In this document: piece by piece, positions 1 through 9,795 of the stretch | Numbering within the stretch: the first letter of the stretch is position 1 | How the letters are laid out: each line of letters starts with the position of its first letter | DNA from: CAWABB01 sp963780165 | GTDB taxonomy: Bacteria > Bacteroidota > Ignavibacteria > UBA10030 > UBA6906 | Direction: 5' to 3' | Assembly: GCA_963780165.1 (NCBI GenBank) | Contig: CAWABB010000006.1 | Coordinates: 310,001 to 374,000 of the forward strand | Length of the DNA: 64,000 nucleotides | Notes under the pieces: model-generated | Told to the model about the DNA's origin: nothing | What the model saw: only the letters and a program-made list of their open reading frames with translations | The model's database searches: none | Program-made: the position numbers and the translations under genes

Positions 1-1518
1 CGCGGCCGAGAACGGGTTCAGGCTGTACACGAAGAAGAAGGAGAGCGCCGCCAGAATGACGAGCGGCACGATCATGACCTTCGGCGATTCGTGGATATAC
101 TCCAGGCGTCCCGGCTTCGCGTGGGTCCCGAGGAAGGTCAGGATGACCACCCGGAACATGTAGAAGGCCGTCAGCCCCGCCACAAGGAACCCGACGATCG
201 GAACGATCGTATGTCCGGTGAGTCCGCCGAATGCGAGCGTCCCGGCGAGGATTTCGTCCTTGCTCAGGAACCCGGAGGTGAGCGGCACACCGGAGATCGC
301 CAGCGTGTAGATCAGGAACGTCCAGAACGTGACGGGCATTTTCTCCTTCAGCCCGCCCATGTTGCGGATGTCCTGCGGATCCGTGTGGTGGTCGTGATCG
401 TGGTGCAGGGCGTTGTGCATCGCATGGATGACCGAGCCCGACCCGAGGAAGAGGCCGGCCTTGAACATCGCGTGGGTCACCAGGTGGAAGAACCCGGCAG
501 TGTACGCCCCGACGCCCAGCGCCATCACCATGTAGCCGAGCTGGCTGATCGTGGAGTAGGCCAGCACTTTCTTGATGTCGTTCTGAGCGATCGCGATCGT
601 CGCTGAGATGAACGCCGTGATGGCGCCGATATAGGCGATGACCATGAGCGCGTCGGCGGTGAAGATGGGATACGTGCGCGCGACCATGTACACGCCCGCC
701 GCCACCATGGTCGCGGCATGGATAAGGGCGCTGACTGGCGTCGGGCCTTCCATCGCGTCCGGCAGCCACACGTGCAGCGGGAACTGGGCAGATTTTCCGA
801 TGGCGCCGCAGAAGATCAGGATACCGGCCGCGGTCAGCCACCCCTCGCTCCCGAACGGGATCTGGCCGGCCCGCATCGCTGTGAAGATCTCCTCGAGCCC
901 GAAGGTATTGAACGTCATGAAGAGAATCATGATGCCGACAAAGAAGCCGAGGTCGCCGACCCGGTTCACGATGAACGCCTTCATGCCGGCGTCGGACGCG
1001 CTCTTCTTCTCGTACCAGTGGCCGATCAGGAGGTACGAGCTGATGCCCACGAGCTCCCATCCGACGTAGAGCAGGAAGAGCGAATTGGCCAGCACGATCA
1101 GCAGCATCGAAAAGGTGAAGAACCCGAGGTAGGCGAAGTAGCGTCCGTAGCGGACGTCGCCGTGCATGTAGCCGATGGAGAAGTAGTGGACCAGCGTGCT
1201 GATCAGGGTCACGACCACCATCATGATCGCCGCGAGGTTGTCGATGGAGACCCCCATCGCGATCGTGAGCGGGCCGATGCCCGGAACGTTCTCGAAATCG
1301 ACCCAGGGGAAGTTCAGCGTCAGCGTTTCGTGCGGAGAGCCGGTCAGCTTGGCGACCATCACGGCCAGGGCGAGCCCGAGGCAGACGGTCAGGAGGCCTG
1401 TGCCCAGCCAGTCTCCCTGCCGCGGGAGCCTGCGGCCCAGGAAGATGATCGCCGTGAACCCCGCGAGGGGCAGCAGCAGAGTTGCCAGTGCAAATATGAG
1501 AAGCGTCTCGTGTGTCAT
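1..1518 (-). CDS. nuoL: NADH-quinone oxidoreductase subunit L (partial, 3' end outside window)
   Basis: Antiporter-like proton-pumping membrane subunit of respiratory complex I. The frame is open from ATG at 1518 to base 1 (506 codons, no stop), so the C-terminal part, including the long lateral helix of a usual 610-700 aa protein, lies outside the window. Recognisable family segments are FLLYVGWELVGISSYLLIGH, with the conserved Glu of the antiporter family, and KSAQFPLHVWLPDAMEGPTP, with the Lys and Pro-rich broken helix. It directly follows nuoK (18 bp gap) in the minus-strand nuo cluster; nuoM and nuoN presumably follow beyond base 1. Confidence 0.96.
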   Translation of the reverse strand, partial: MTHETLLIFALATLLLPLAGFTAIIFLGRRLPRQGDWLGTGLLTVCLGLALAVMVAKLTGSPHETLTLNFPWVDFENVPGIGPLTIAMGVSIDNLAAIMMVVVTLISTLVHYFSIGYMHGDVRYGRYFAYLGFFTFSMLLIVLANSLFLLYVGWELVGISSYLLIGHWYEKKSASDAGMKAFIVNRVGDLGFFVGIMILFMTFNTFGLEEIFTAMRAGQIPFGSEGWLTAAGILIFCGAIGKSAQFPLHVWLPDAMEGPTPVSALIHAATMVAAGVYMVARTYPIFTADALMVIAYIGAITAFISATIAIAQNDIKKVLAYSTISQLGYMVMALGVGAYTAGFFHLVTHAMFKAGLFLGSGSVIHAMHNALHHDHDHHTDPQDIRNMGGLKEKMPVTFWTFLIYTLAISGVPLTSGFLSKDEILAGTLAFGGLTGHTIVPIVGFLVAGLTAFYMFRVVILTFLGTHAKPGRLEYIHESPKVMIVPLVILAALSFFFVYSLNPFSAA

Positions 1519-1536
1519 ACCAGTTCCCGGGCGGCG

Positions 1537-1890
1537 CTATTCTTTCAGCGCGCTGATCTCGTCCACGTTGATGGTCTGGAAGCGCTGATAGATATTCAGA
1601 ACGATGGCCAGCGCAATGGCCGCTTCGGCGGCCGCGAGGATGATGACGAAGATGGCGGCGACCTGTCCGTCCATGTTCATGCCGCCGTACCGCGCGAACG
1701 CGACAAGGTTGATGTTTGCGGCGTTCAGCACGAGCTCGACGCCCATCAGCACGAGGATCGCGTTGCGGCGCGTCGCGATCGCGTAGAGGCCGAGAGCGAA
1801 GAGAATCGCGCTGACGACGAGAAAATGAGAGAGGTCGACCCGGGGGAACCAGGCCAGGAGCTCATCGACGATTGATTGTGGAGTGTTCAT
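1537..1890 (-). CDS. nuoK: NADH-quinone oxidoreductase subunit K
   Basis: Small MrpC-like membrane subunit of complex I. 117 aa with three hydrophobic helices and the family segment GVELVLNAANINLVAF, which carries the conserved membrane-buried Glu; a second acidic residue follows in AAAEAAIALAIV. The product is about 15 residues longer at the N-terminus than the usual 100 aa, and the normal start would fall near VDLSHFLVVSAILFALG, but no in-frame start codon is obvious there. It lies between nuoJ (10 bp upstream) and nuoL (18 bp downstream) and is probably cotranscribed with both. Confidence 0.96.
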   Translation of the reverse strand: MNTPQSIVDELLAWFPRVDLSHFLVVSAILFALGLYAIATRRNAILVLMGVELVLNAANINLVAFARYGGMNMDGQVAAIFVIILAAAEAAIALAIVLNIYQRFQTINVDEISALKE

Positions 1891-1900
1891 CGCGTGCGCA

Positions 1901-2413
1901 TTAACCGTTGGCTTTGCGTCGTGAACGCCGTGCCGTCATTGCCGCGCCGACGAGGGCGACGACGAGGATGACGGAGGCGATTTCGAACGGGAGAATATAC
2001 GACGTCATGAGCTGCGTGCCGAGCCCCGGGGTGGTCGTCTCGGGTCCGAGCGCGGGAGCCGCCGTCCCCTTCCAGGTGGCATAGAAGATCCCGGCCAGCG
2101 TCCCGCCCACCACCGCCGTCAGGATCAGCGCGGGGATGGCCTGGATGGTCCCGGTTTTCATATCGACGCTCACCACCTTGCTCGTCAGCATCACGCCGAA
2201 GAGGATGAGGACCAGGATGCCGCCGACATAGATCAGGATCTGGGTGACCGCGAGGAAGTCCGCATACAGCAGGACGTACAGGCCCGCGACGCCCGAGAAC
2301 GTGAAGAGCAGGGCGAACGCCGCGTAGACGATGTTCCGCGAGAAGACGACGACGCAGGCGGAGACGATCGTCAGGAGGGCGAACAGATAGAAGACAACGT
2401 CAGTGAGTTGCAT
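1901..2413 (-). CDS. nuoJ: NADH-quinone oxidoreductase subunit J
   Basis: Membrane subunit of the complex I proton-translocating arm. 170 aa with five predicted helices and the family segment YVLLYADFLAVTQILIYVGG near residues 46-65, which contains the pi-bulge helix region that couples quinone chemistry to the pumps. It starts 6 bp after the nuoI stop and is followed by nuoK after 10 bp. The C-terminus is short and basic (ARRSRRKANG), as expected for a cytoplasmic tail. Confidence 0.95.
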   Translation of the reverse strand: MQLTDVVFYLFALLTIVSACVVVFSRNIVYAAFALLFTFSGVAGLYVLLYADFLAVTQILIYVGGILVLILFGVMLTSKVVSVDMKTGTIQAIPALILTAVVGGTLAGIFYATWKGTAAPALGPETTTPGLGTQLMTSYILPFEIASVILVVALVGAAMTARRSRRKANG

Positions 2414-2419
2414 ACGGGC

Positions 2420-3121
2420 TCAGGACTTGGGTTCGGTTGGCGTGCCGGGTGTCGGGCCGGCCTGTGGCGGGGCGGGCGGCGCGGTTGATGACGGCTGGGC
2501 CGGCGGCGCAGCGGGCTTCGGCGCGGGAGCTGGCGCTGGCGACGACCCGGGAGCGGGACTTGCTGCCGGGGCCGCTTCCGCCTTGGCCTTCGCCGCAGCG
2601 GCGGCCGCGGCGGCCTTCTTCGCCGCCTGTTCCTTGTCGTACGCGGCCAGCTTCGACTTCGCCTGATCCACCTCGGCCGGCGTCATGGTCGCGAAGTTGT
2701 AGATGAGGCTCGACCGCTCAAACTCGGAGAACTCGTAGACGTCCGTCATCTTGATGCATTCCGTCGGACACGGCGGGACGCAGAGGCCGCAGTAGCAGCA
2801 CTTGGCGATGTCGATGTCGAAGACCGGGACGTACAGACGCTTCTTCGTCCCGACCGAGGTGAGTCCCAGGTCGACGTCCGGGGTGGACTTGATCGTTTCG
2901 ATCGTGATGCAGTTGACAGGACACGCCATCGAGCACTGGTCGCACCCGATGCAGTCGTCCATGTTGACATACAGCCGGTTCCGTGCCCGCTCCGGAAGCT
3001 TGACCTTCACGTCCGGATACTGGATCGTGACGGCGGGCGTGAAGAGGTGCCGCCACGTGATTTTCATGCCGATCAGGACGGTCCAGACCCCGTCCCAGAC
3101 GTTTCGGAAATACCTGCTCAT
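2420..3121 (-). CDS. nuoI: NADH-quinone oxidoreductase subunit I with Ala/Pro-rich C-terminal tail
   Basis: Peripheral-arm ferredoxin-like subunit that carries clusters N6a and N6b toward the quinone site. Two CxxCxxCxxxCP motifs are intact: CIGCDQCSMACPVNC and CCYCGLCVPPCPTEC. The fold is complete by about residue 160. A low-complexity tail of roughly 70 residues follows, first Ala/Lys-rich (resembling a helix) and then Pro/Ala/Ser-rich, which is not part of the conserved subunit. The reading frame stays open through it to a stop 6 bp before nuoJ, so I take the tail as real. Confidence 0.95.
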   Translation of the reverse strand: MSRYFRNVWDGVWTVLIGMKITWRHLFTPAVTIQYPDVKVKLPERARNRLYVNMDDCIGCDQCSMACPVNCITIETIKSTPDVDLGLTSVGTKKRLYVPVFDIDIAKCCYCGLCVPPCPTECIKMTDVYEFSEFERSSLIYNFATMTPAEVDQAKSKLAAYDKEQAAKKAAAAAAAAKAKAEAAPAASPAPGSSPAPAPAPKPAAPPAQPSSTAPPAPPQAGPTPGTPTEPKS

Positions 3122-3152
3122 GCGAAGAGCGTCTCCTTGTGTCTCGTCGTCC

Positions 3153-4178
3153 CTACCCCGCCAGCATCACCCAGAGCCCGATCCCGATGATCAGGACGAA
3201 CGAGAACGGGATCAGGACTTTCCAGCCGACATACATCAGTTGATCGACGCGCAGGCGCGGGAGCGTCCAGCGCAGCCACATCTGCAGGAAGATGAACGCC
3301 ATGCCCTTGCCAAGGAACCAGAACGCGCCCCAGACAGGCCCCGAAAGGAAATCCCCGAACGGGCTGTTCCAGCCTCCCAGGAAAAGCGTCGCGGCCACCG
3401 CCGACACGGCGAACATGTTTGCGTACTCGGATAGGAACAGCAGCGCGAACCGCATCCCGCCGTACTCGGTGTGGTAGCCCCCGACCAGCTCTGACTCGGC
3501 CTCGGGAATGTCGAAGGGGGTTCTGTTCACCTCGGCCAGCGACGCCACGAAATAGATCACGCCGGCAAGGAACAGGAGGGGGAACTTCTGGAACATGAAC
3601 CAGTTCCAGAACCATCCGCTCTGGGCGCGGTTGATCTCCTGCAGATCAAAGGTGCCGACGATCATGACCACGGCCAGGATCGCCAGCGCCACGGGGATCT
3701 CGTAGCTCACGATCTGCGCCGCGGAGCGGAGCGCTCCGAAGAGCGACCACTTGTTGTTCGACGCCCAGCCGGCCATCAGCAGCCCCACCACGACGATCGA
3801 CGAGATGGACACGACATAAAAGAGGCCGATGTTGATCTCGCTGCCGATGTAGGCGGCGCTGAACGGTATCGCCGCGTACGCCGCATACGAACCGGCGAAC
3901 ACCACGTACGGCGCCAGCTTGAACAGCTTCCTGTCCGCCAGCGTCGGGATGATGTCTTCCTTCTGAATCAGTTTCAGAATATCGGCGATGGTCTGTGACC
4001 ACCCGTGCCATCCGCCGGTACGCATCGGGCCGAGCCGATCCTGCATGTGCGCAGAGATCTTCCGCTCCCACCAGACGGCGAAGAGCGCGAAGGGGATCAC
4101 CCACACCAGGGGCACGAGCGCCATCAGGACATAGACAGCAATGTCGTTGCCGAGCAGATCGAGGAGGAGTTCTTTCAT
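3153..4178 (-). CDS. nuoH: NADH-quinone oxidoreductase subunit H
   Basis: Eight-helix membrane subunit that forms most of the quinone chamber at the junction of the two arms of complex I. 341 aa, usual length. Family segments visible are WWERKISAHMQDRLGPMRTG, the signature after the first helix, and EVNRTPFDIPEAESELVGGY, with the conserved acidic loop facing NuoB/NuoD. Nothing related to nuoE, nuoF or nuoG separates it from nuoD upstream, only 132 bp holding an inverted repeat. nuoI follows after 31 bp. Confidence 0.97.
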   Translation of the reverse strand: MKELLLDLLGNDIAVYVLMALVPLVWVIPFALFAVWWERKISAHMQDRLGPMRTGGWHGWSQTIADILKLIQKEDIIPTLADRKLFKLAPYVVFAGSYAAYAAIPFSAAYIGSEINIGLFYVVSISSIVVVGLLMAGWASNNKWSLFGALRSAAQIVSYEIPVALAILAVVMIVGTFDLQEINRAQSGWFWNWFMFQKFPLLFLAGVIYFVASLAEVNRTPFDIPEAESELVGGYHTEYGGMRFALLFLSEYANMFAVSAVAATLFLGGWNSPFGDFLSGPVWGAFWFLGKGMAFIFLQMWLRWTLPRLRVDQLMYVGWKVLIPFSFVLIIGIGLWVMLAG

Positions 4179-4215
4179 AGAAGTCCGGTGTCCTTGTCAG
4201 ATCGGAGTCAGTGCC

Positions 4216-4264
4216 GTTCCAACCACGTCATGATATGAACAGCGTCATAGTACATTGTTGGAAC
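4216..4264. repeat. Perfect 8-bp inverted repeat between nuoD and nuoH
   Basis: GTTCCAAC at 4216-4223 pairs with GTTGGAAC at 4257-4264 around a 33-nt AT-richer loop, in the only sizeable gap of the nuo cluster (4179-4310). It could be an mRNA stem that stabilises or separates the nuoABCD and nuoHIJKL segments, or a protein-binding site. No U-tract follows either arm, so an intrinsic terminator is unlikely. Apart from this element I see no gene in the gap. Confidence 0.5.
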
Positions 4265-4310
4265 GAGCGCTGTGCCCAGTGTTGTGAAGGACTGTGGTCG
4301 TAGAGGGACA

Positions 4311-5491
<1,181 letters not shown>

Positions 5492-5492
<1 letters not shown>

Positions 5493-5968
5493 CAGTACGG
5501 CACCTTCATTCCGTTATAGTACTCGGGCACCTGGTAGTCCTTTCGGAGCGGATGACCTTCCCAGTCGTACGGGCTGAGCATCCTGCGGAGGTCGGGATGG
5601 CCGTCGAAGACGATCCCGATCATGTCGTACGCCTCGCGCTCGTGCCAGTTGGCGGTCTTCCAGACGGCTTCCACCGATTGAACGTGAGGGTTCTCGATGG
5701 TCGCGTCGACCTTCAGCGTGATCTTGTGCCCGAGCGTCGTGGAGGCAAGGTGATAGACAACGCCCAGCTTGCCGCCGGTGTAGTCCATGCCGGTCAGGCA
5801 CATCAGCGTATCGAACTGCGTCTTGTCGTCGCGGAGGAAGATCGCGACATCGCGAATGCGGTCCGGGGCGATCTTGACCCACGGGTCGATCACGCCGTCG
5901 AGCTTTGACTCCAGCACGGCCGAACCGAAGCGGGCCTTGAGGAGCTCAGTAATCTCAGATGGGATCAT
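5492..5968 (-). CDS. nuoC: NADH-quinone oxidoreductase subunit C
   Basis: 30-kDa-type subunit of the complex I peripheral arm that supports NuoD. The C-terminal signature is intact: EREAYDMIGIVFDGHPDLRR followed by the segment ending in HPLRKDYQVPEYY. I choose ATG at 5968 (158 aa, product starting MIPSEITELL). The longer reading to 6094 would overlap nuoB by 94 bp and adds a basic, Ala-rich stretch unlike the family. With the chosen start the gap to nuoB is 32 bp. Confidence 0.93.
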
Positions 5969-6000
5969 GGTGTGCAGGTTGGGGTCACTGGGTCGGAGTA

Positions 6001-6495
6001 TCAGGCGGATTTTGTTCGGACGGAACTGTTGGCGCGGATTTTTTCCTGCAGCTTCAGCAGCCCCTCCATCAGCGCCTCGGGCCTTGGGGGACATCCGGGG
6101 ACATACACGTCGACCGGGATGACCCGGTCCACCCCTTTCAGCACATGGTAGCCGTGTTCCCAGTACGGGCCGCCACAGTTGGAGCAGCTGCCCATGGAGA
6201 GCACGTACCGGGGTTCGGACATCTGGTCGTAGAGGGTCTTGATACGCGAGGCCATCTTGAGCGTCACGGTGCCGGCCACGATCATCACATCCGACTGGCG
6301 GGGGGAGGCCCGGAAGAACGTGCCGAAGCGGTCGAGGTCGTAGTGGGACGCGCCGGTGGCCATCATCTCGATAGCGCAGCAGGCCAGCCCGAATTGCATG
6401 CCCCAGATCGACGAGAGGCGCGCCCAGTTCAGCAGGTCGTCCATCGTCGTAATGATGATATTGCTGTTATCGAATTTCTGGTCGAGAAGGCCCAT
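6001..6495 (-). CDS. nuoB: NADH-quinone oxidoreductase subunit B
   Basis: Peripheral-arm subunit that binds cluster N2, the last FeS cluster before quinone. 164 aa. All four expected ligands are visible: the adjacent pair in LACCAIEMM, the Cys in GSCSNCGG and the Cys in VPGCPPRP. It begins 3 bp after the nuoA stop and is followed by nuoC. The gene order A-B-C-D is the standard one. Confidence 0.97.
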   Translation of the reverse strand: MGLLDQKFDNSNIIITTMDDLLNWARLSSIWGMQFGLACCAIEMMATGASHYDLDRFGTFFRASPRQSDVMIVAGTVTLKMASRIKTLYDQMSEPRYVLSMGSCSNCGGPYWEHGYHVLKGVDRVIPVDVYVPGCPPRPEALMEGLLKLQEKIRANSSVRTKSA

Positions 6496-6498
6496 GGG

Positions 6499-6939
6499 TC
6501 ATCCTACTGTCACTTCTTCTTCGTCGAGGCGGGGTTCACGGACGCCCACCCCGCGCTCGAAGAGCGGGATTCTGGGGGCGGGCTTGTCCCAATCCAGGTC
6601 ACCGTTCCGCCAGACATACGCATAACCGACGAAGAGGATACCCAGGAAGACGAGCATTTCAATGAAGGCGAACCAGCCGAGGGATTTGTAGACCGTGGCC
6701 CAGGGGAACAGGAAGACCACTTCAACATCGAAGAGCAGGAAGATGAGGGCGACAACGTAAAAGCGGATGTTGAATCTGATGCGGGTATCGCCAATAGGCG
6801 GCTCTCCACATTCATAGGTGGAGAGCTTGCTTGGATACGGGCGATGAGGTCGCAGGAGCCACGCCACTATCAAACCTGCTGCAACGAACACCACCCCGAT
6901 CAAGAAGAAGATGAGAACCCGCCCGAACTCGGTGAGCAT
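6499..6939 (-). CDS. nuoA: NADH-quinone oxidoreductase subunit A
   Basis: Three-helix membrane subunit next to NuoH and the first gene of the nuo operon. 146 aa, with the family segments STYECGEPPIGDTRIRFNIR (the loop Cys that becomes exposed in the deactive state) and FLLFDVEVVFLFPWA. The C-terminal tail is about 25 residues longer than in compact homologues. The start is supported by AGGAG in the leader, and a consensus promoter lies at 7017-7045. Confidence 0.96.
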   Translation of the reverse strand: MLTEFGRVLIFFLIGVVFVAAGLIVAWLLRPHRPYPSKLSTYECGEPPIGDTRIRFNIRFYVVALIFLLFDVEVVFLFPWATVYKSLGWFAFIEMLVFLGILFVGYAYVWRNGDLDWDKPAPRIPLFERGVGVREPRLDEEEVTVG

Positions 6940-7016
6940 GCGGTCGATTCTCCTGGGGGTGAACTGGGAGGTGGTGGCTGGGGTCCAGGCGCCACCGGAG
7001 CGAAAGAACGTGGCAT

Positions 7017-7045
7017 AATATACGACAACGGCTCAGGAATGTCAA
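7017..7045 (-). promoter_or_regulatory. Predicted nuo operon promoter, TTGACA-17-TATATT
   Basis: On the minus strand, TTGACA (7045-7040) and TATATT (7022-7017) are separated by exactly 17 bp, close to the vegetative consensus. The predicted leader to the nuoA ATG at 6939 is about 70 nt and contains an AGGAG ribosome site. The same two hexamers and spacing recur at the rplM promoter. Confidence 0.8.
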
Positions 7046-7054
7046 ACCTGGGCG

Positions 7055-8200
7055 CTATTCCCAGCGGAACAGGCGTGCCGCAAGCGCAACGGTAAGAACG
7101 CCCCAGACGGCGAGGCCGCCGATCTGCGGAAGAATCTGGACGAGCGTGGCGCCTTCGGTCGCGACCGCACGCATGCCGTCGGCGAGAAACGTGAGCGGGA
7201 AGAAGTCCGTGATCGTGCGGATGAATCCGGGAAGGTTGGCCCTGCTGAAGAAGACGCCTGAAAGAACCATCATGGGAACGCTGATGACGTTCGCCAGCGG
7301 CGCGACCTGGTCTTCGGATTTCGAAATGCCGGCCAGCGCGAACCCGATCGAAAGGAACACGACCGCACCGAGCACGGCGAGAAGGCCCATCAGGAGCGGG
7401 TTCCCCTCGATCCGCATGTGGAAGAAGAGGACGCCGACGACGATGAGCACCGTCATCTGCGCGATCAGGACGAACACGCGCGTCGCGACCTGCGCGATGA
7501 TAAAGTCCGAGGGGCGCATCGGGGTGACGGAGAGCCGGCGGAGGATCCCGCGTTTCTTGAGCGAGACGAACCCGAACGCGACGCCGAAGATCCCGAGCTG
7601 CATGATGGAGAGCGAGATCATGCCCGGGAGGAGGAAGTCGATGTAGCGGATGGCTCGCGAGCGTATGGACGTGACCACAATCGGCCTGGACGCGACAATG
7701 TCACGGGCGGACGACAGGTCACCGGGAGACGTCACCCCCCCGGTCGCAGCCAGCCGGTCCGTGACGGTCCGCAGCAGGATCAACCCGAGCTGTGTCTCGC
7801 GCGGCTTGGCCGCGCTGTCCACATTCACCACCAGTCCACGCGTGCCGTCCGGCGTGTACTCCCGTCCGATGAACAGCAGCATGTCGCGCTCGCCGCGGTG
7901 CATCGCCTGGAACTCTTCGTCCCGGGGACCTTCCCTCACCTTGAGCGCATCGATGGCCTTCAGCCGGTCCAGCAGCGGAGCGGCCACGGGTCCGGCCTCG
8001 TTGACGACGCCCACGCTCACGTGCGTGGTCCCGTCGAAGTTCACCAGCCCGAACAGGAAGATCACGAAGAGCGGGAGTATGATCGACCAGATGATCGCTT
8101 CGCGTTGACGGAGATACATGATCGTCGACGCGAGCGTCAGTTTCCAGAGCAGCCTCATCCGTCCGTGCGACGTGTTCATCCGTCCTTCCGCAGCGCTCAT
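7055..8200 (-). CDS. ABC-2 type transporter permease
   Basis: Membrane half of an ABC exporter. 381 aa: one N-terminal helix (about residues 25-50), a large extracytoplasmic domain (to about residue 185), then five C-terminal helices containing the ABC-2 pattern around FGFVSLKKRGILRRLSVTPM. This is the layout of the YhaP/DrrB-like or multidrug/antibiotic type; substrate unknown. Its ATG overlaps the stop of the ATPase gene by 4 bp (ATGA at 8200-8197), so the two proteins are made together. Methionines at residues 8 and 15 are alternative starts. Confidence 0.9.
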   Translation of the reverse strand: MSAAEGRMNTSHGRMRLLWKLTLASTIMYLRQREAIIWSIILPLFVIFLFGLVNFDGTTHVSVGVVNEAGPVAAPLLDRLKAIDALKVREGPRDEEFQAMHRGERDMLLFIGREYTPDGTRGLVVNVDSAAKPRETQLGLILLRTVTDRLAATGGVTSPGDLSSARDIVASRPIVVTSIRSRAIRYIDFLLPGMISLSIMQLGIFGVAFGFVSLKKRGILRRLSVTPMRPSDFIIAQVATRVFVLIAQMTVLIVVGVLFFHMRIEGNPLLMGLLAVLGAVVFLSIGFALAGISKSEDQVAPLANVISVPMMVLSGVFFSRANLPGFIRTITDFFPLTFLADGMRAVATEGATLVQILPQIGGLAVWGVLTVALAARLFRWE

Positions 8201-8961
8201 GCATCCTCCCGCAGCGAATGGCCGGTGAGGGCGAGAAACACGTCCTCCAGGTTCGCGTGTCGCTCAATGCGCGCCTTGCGGAACCCGCCGGAGACCAGCA
8301 GGTCGATCATTGCCTGCGGCTTGTCCATCGCCACGATCCTGCCGCGATCCATGATGGCCACCCTGTCGCACAGCTCTTCCGCCTCGTCCATGGCGTGCGT
8401 CGTCAAGACGACGGTGGTTCCTTCCGAGCGGATCCTGCGCACGACTCCCCACAGATGCCTGCGCGCCTGCGGGTCGAGTCCGGTTGTCGGTTCGTCCAGA
8501 AAGAGAATGACGGGATCGTTCACAAGCGCAGCTGCGATGGAGAACCGTTGCTTCTGGCCGCCGGAGAGTTCCGCCACCTTCGAGACGGCCTTCTCGCGCA
8601 GCTCAACCTCGTCGAGCAACGCGAGCGGGTCGACTGTCCGGCCGTACAGCTCCCCGAAAAGCGACAGCAGCTCGCGAAGCGAAAGCCGGTCGAAAAACGA
8701 GGACGACTGGAGCTGCACGCCGATTCTCCGCTTCACCTCCTGCGGGTTCGTGCGTACGTCGACGCCGTCCAGCGCGACGTCTCCCCCGTCGAACGGACGG
8801 AGCGTCTCGATGCATTCCAGCGTGGTGGTCTTCCCGGCGCCGTTCGGGCCCAGGATCCCGAACACTTCGCCCCTGGCAACGGAAAACGAAATGCCATCGA
8901 CGGCAACGAGGTCACCGTAGGTCTTTCTCAGGGACCTGACATCCAGCACGGGTGTGGTCAT
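8197..8961 (-). CDS. ABC transporter ATP-binding protein
   Basis: Cytoplasmic ATPase that powers the permease encoded next to it. Walker A GPNGAGKTTT, signature LSGGQKQR, Walker B VILFLDEPTTGLD and the H-loop in VVLTTHAMDEAEELC are all intact, as in DrrA/CcmA-type exporter ATPases. I start it at ATG 8961 (254 aa, MTTPVLDVRSLRKTYGD). The open frame continues upstream to 9213, but that part is Arg/Ser-rich and unlike the family. 8962-9151 holds no gene that I can recognise. Confidence 0.93.
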   Translation of the reverse strand: MTTPVLDVRSLRKTYGDLVAVDGISFSVARGEVFGILGPNGAGKTTTLECIETLRPFDGGDVALDGVDVRTNPQEVKRRIGVQLQSSSFFDRLSLRELLSLFGELYGRTVDPLALLDEVELREKAVSKVAELSGGQKQRFSIAAALVNDPVILFLDEPTTGLDPQARRHLWGVVRRIRSEGTTVVLTTHAMDEAEELCDRVAIMDRGRIVAMDKPQAMIDLLVSGGFRKARIERHANLEDVFLALTGHSLREDA

Positions 8962-9151
8962 GTTCGGAGGTCTCAGCAAGCCGCTGCAAGCTGCCGCGGC
9001 GACTGCGCACCAGCAACGAAGGAAGGGACTGAGTTCACAGACAGAGCCGGAGCCGAGCCAACGGAGACAATCGCGGCCGCGCCACATGAGACGATCGGAG
9101 CTGCGCCTGCGCGCATTTCTGGGGCCGGGGGGACGAAGCGGGTGGAACAGA

Positions 9152-9694
9152 TCACGGCTTCCACTTTGTCTCCTGCACGTCCGCCTTCTGGTTGACGTAG
9201 CGAGCCAGGACAAACAGGAAGTCGGAGAGGCGGTTCAGGAACACGACGGCGCCTTCGCCGATATCCTCGTTGCGGGACATGCGTACGACCGCCCGTTCCG
9301 CCCGGCGGCAGACGGTGCGTGCGAAGTGGATCCGGGCGGCAGCGGGTGAGCCGCCGGGGAGAATGAAATTCTTGAGCGGCTTCAGCCTGGCATCAAGCTG
9401 GTCGATCATTTTTTCGAGCGGCTGGGCGTCCTTTGGCTCGATGCGACGGACCGACTTGCGGTCAATGCTTCGCGGTGTCGCCAGGTCGGCCCCCAGCACA
9501 AACAGCTTCTCCTGGAGCTTCTGGAGTATGGCGTCCAGCTCGGGATCGCCGTTGTCCGCGCGCACAATCCCGAGGACAGAGTTGAGCTCGTCAATCGTTC
9601 CGTACGCTTCGATGCGGAGGGCGTCTTTCGGCACGCGCTGTCCGCCGAACAACGATGTGTCGCCCGTGTCCCCGGTCTTGGTGTAGATCTTCAT
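9152..9694 (-). CDS. pduO: Cob(I)alamin adenosyltransferase, PduO type
   Basis: Transfers the adenosyl group of ATP to cob(I)alamin to make adenosylcobalamin. 180 aa, four-helix bundle family. The N-terminal ATP site TKTGDTGDTSLFGGQRV and the C-terminal RRAERAVVR and LNRLSDFLFVLARYVN segments match the PduO family closely. A purine-rich AGGAGG sits immediately before the ATG. No B12 synthesis genes or B12-dependent enzymes lie nearby, so it probably serves salvage for an enzyme elsewhere. It is divergent from the MFS gene. Confidence 0.95.
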   Translation of the reverse strand: MKIYTKTGDTGDTSLFGGQRVPKDALRIEAYGTIDELNSVLGIVRADNGDPELDAILQKLQEKLFVLGADLATPRSIDRKSVRRIEPKDAQPLEKMIDQLDARLKPLKNFILPGGSPAAARIHFARTVCRRAERAVVRMSRNEDIGEGAVVFLNRLSDFLFVLARYVNQKADVQETKWKP

Positions 9695-9759
9695 TCCTCC
9701 TGCTCCGTGTCGAGCGATAATTTAGTGAGATCGGGTCTGACAAGCAACGAACCCGCTCT

Positions 9760-9788
9760 TTGCAACTCCCCCACGCAATCGGTATCTT
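9760..9788 (+). promoter_or_regulatory. Predicted MFS promoter, TTGCAA-17-TATCTT (leaderless geometry)
   Basis: TTGCAA (9760-9765) and TATCTT (9783-9788) are 17 bp apart. Only 7 nt separate the -10 box from the ATG at 9796, so transcription should begin at or next to the start codon, leaving no room for a ribosome site. This excludes the more upstream in-frame TTG at 9760 as the start. Confidence 0.65.
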
Positions 9789-9795
9789 TTGGGCC

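Noticed and set aside
718..1875. 385-aa plus-strand frame
   Set aside because: Antisense to nuoL and nuoK, with no family pattern.
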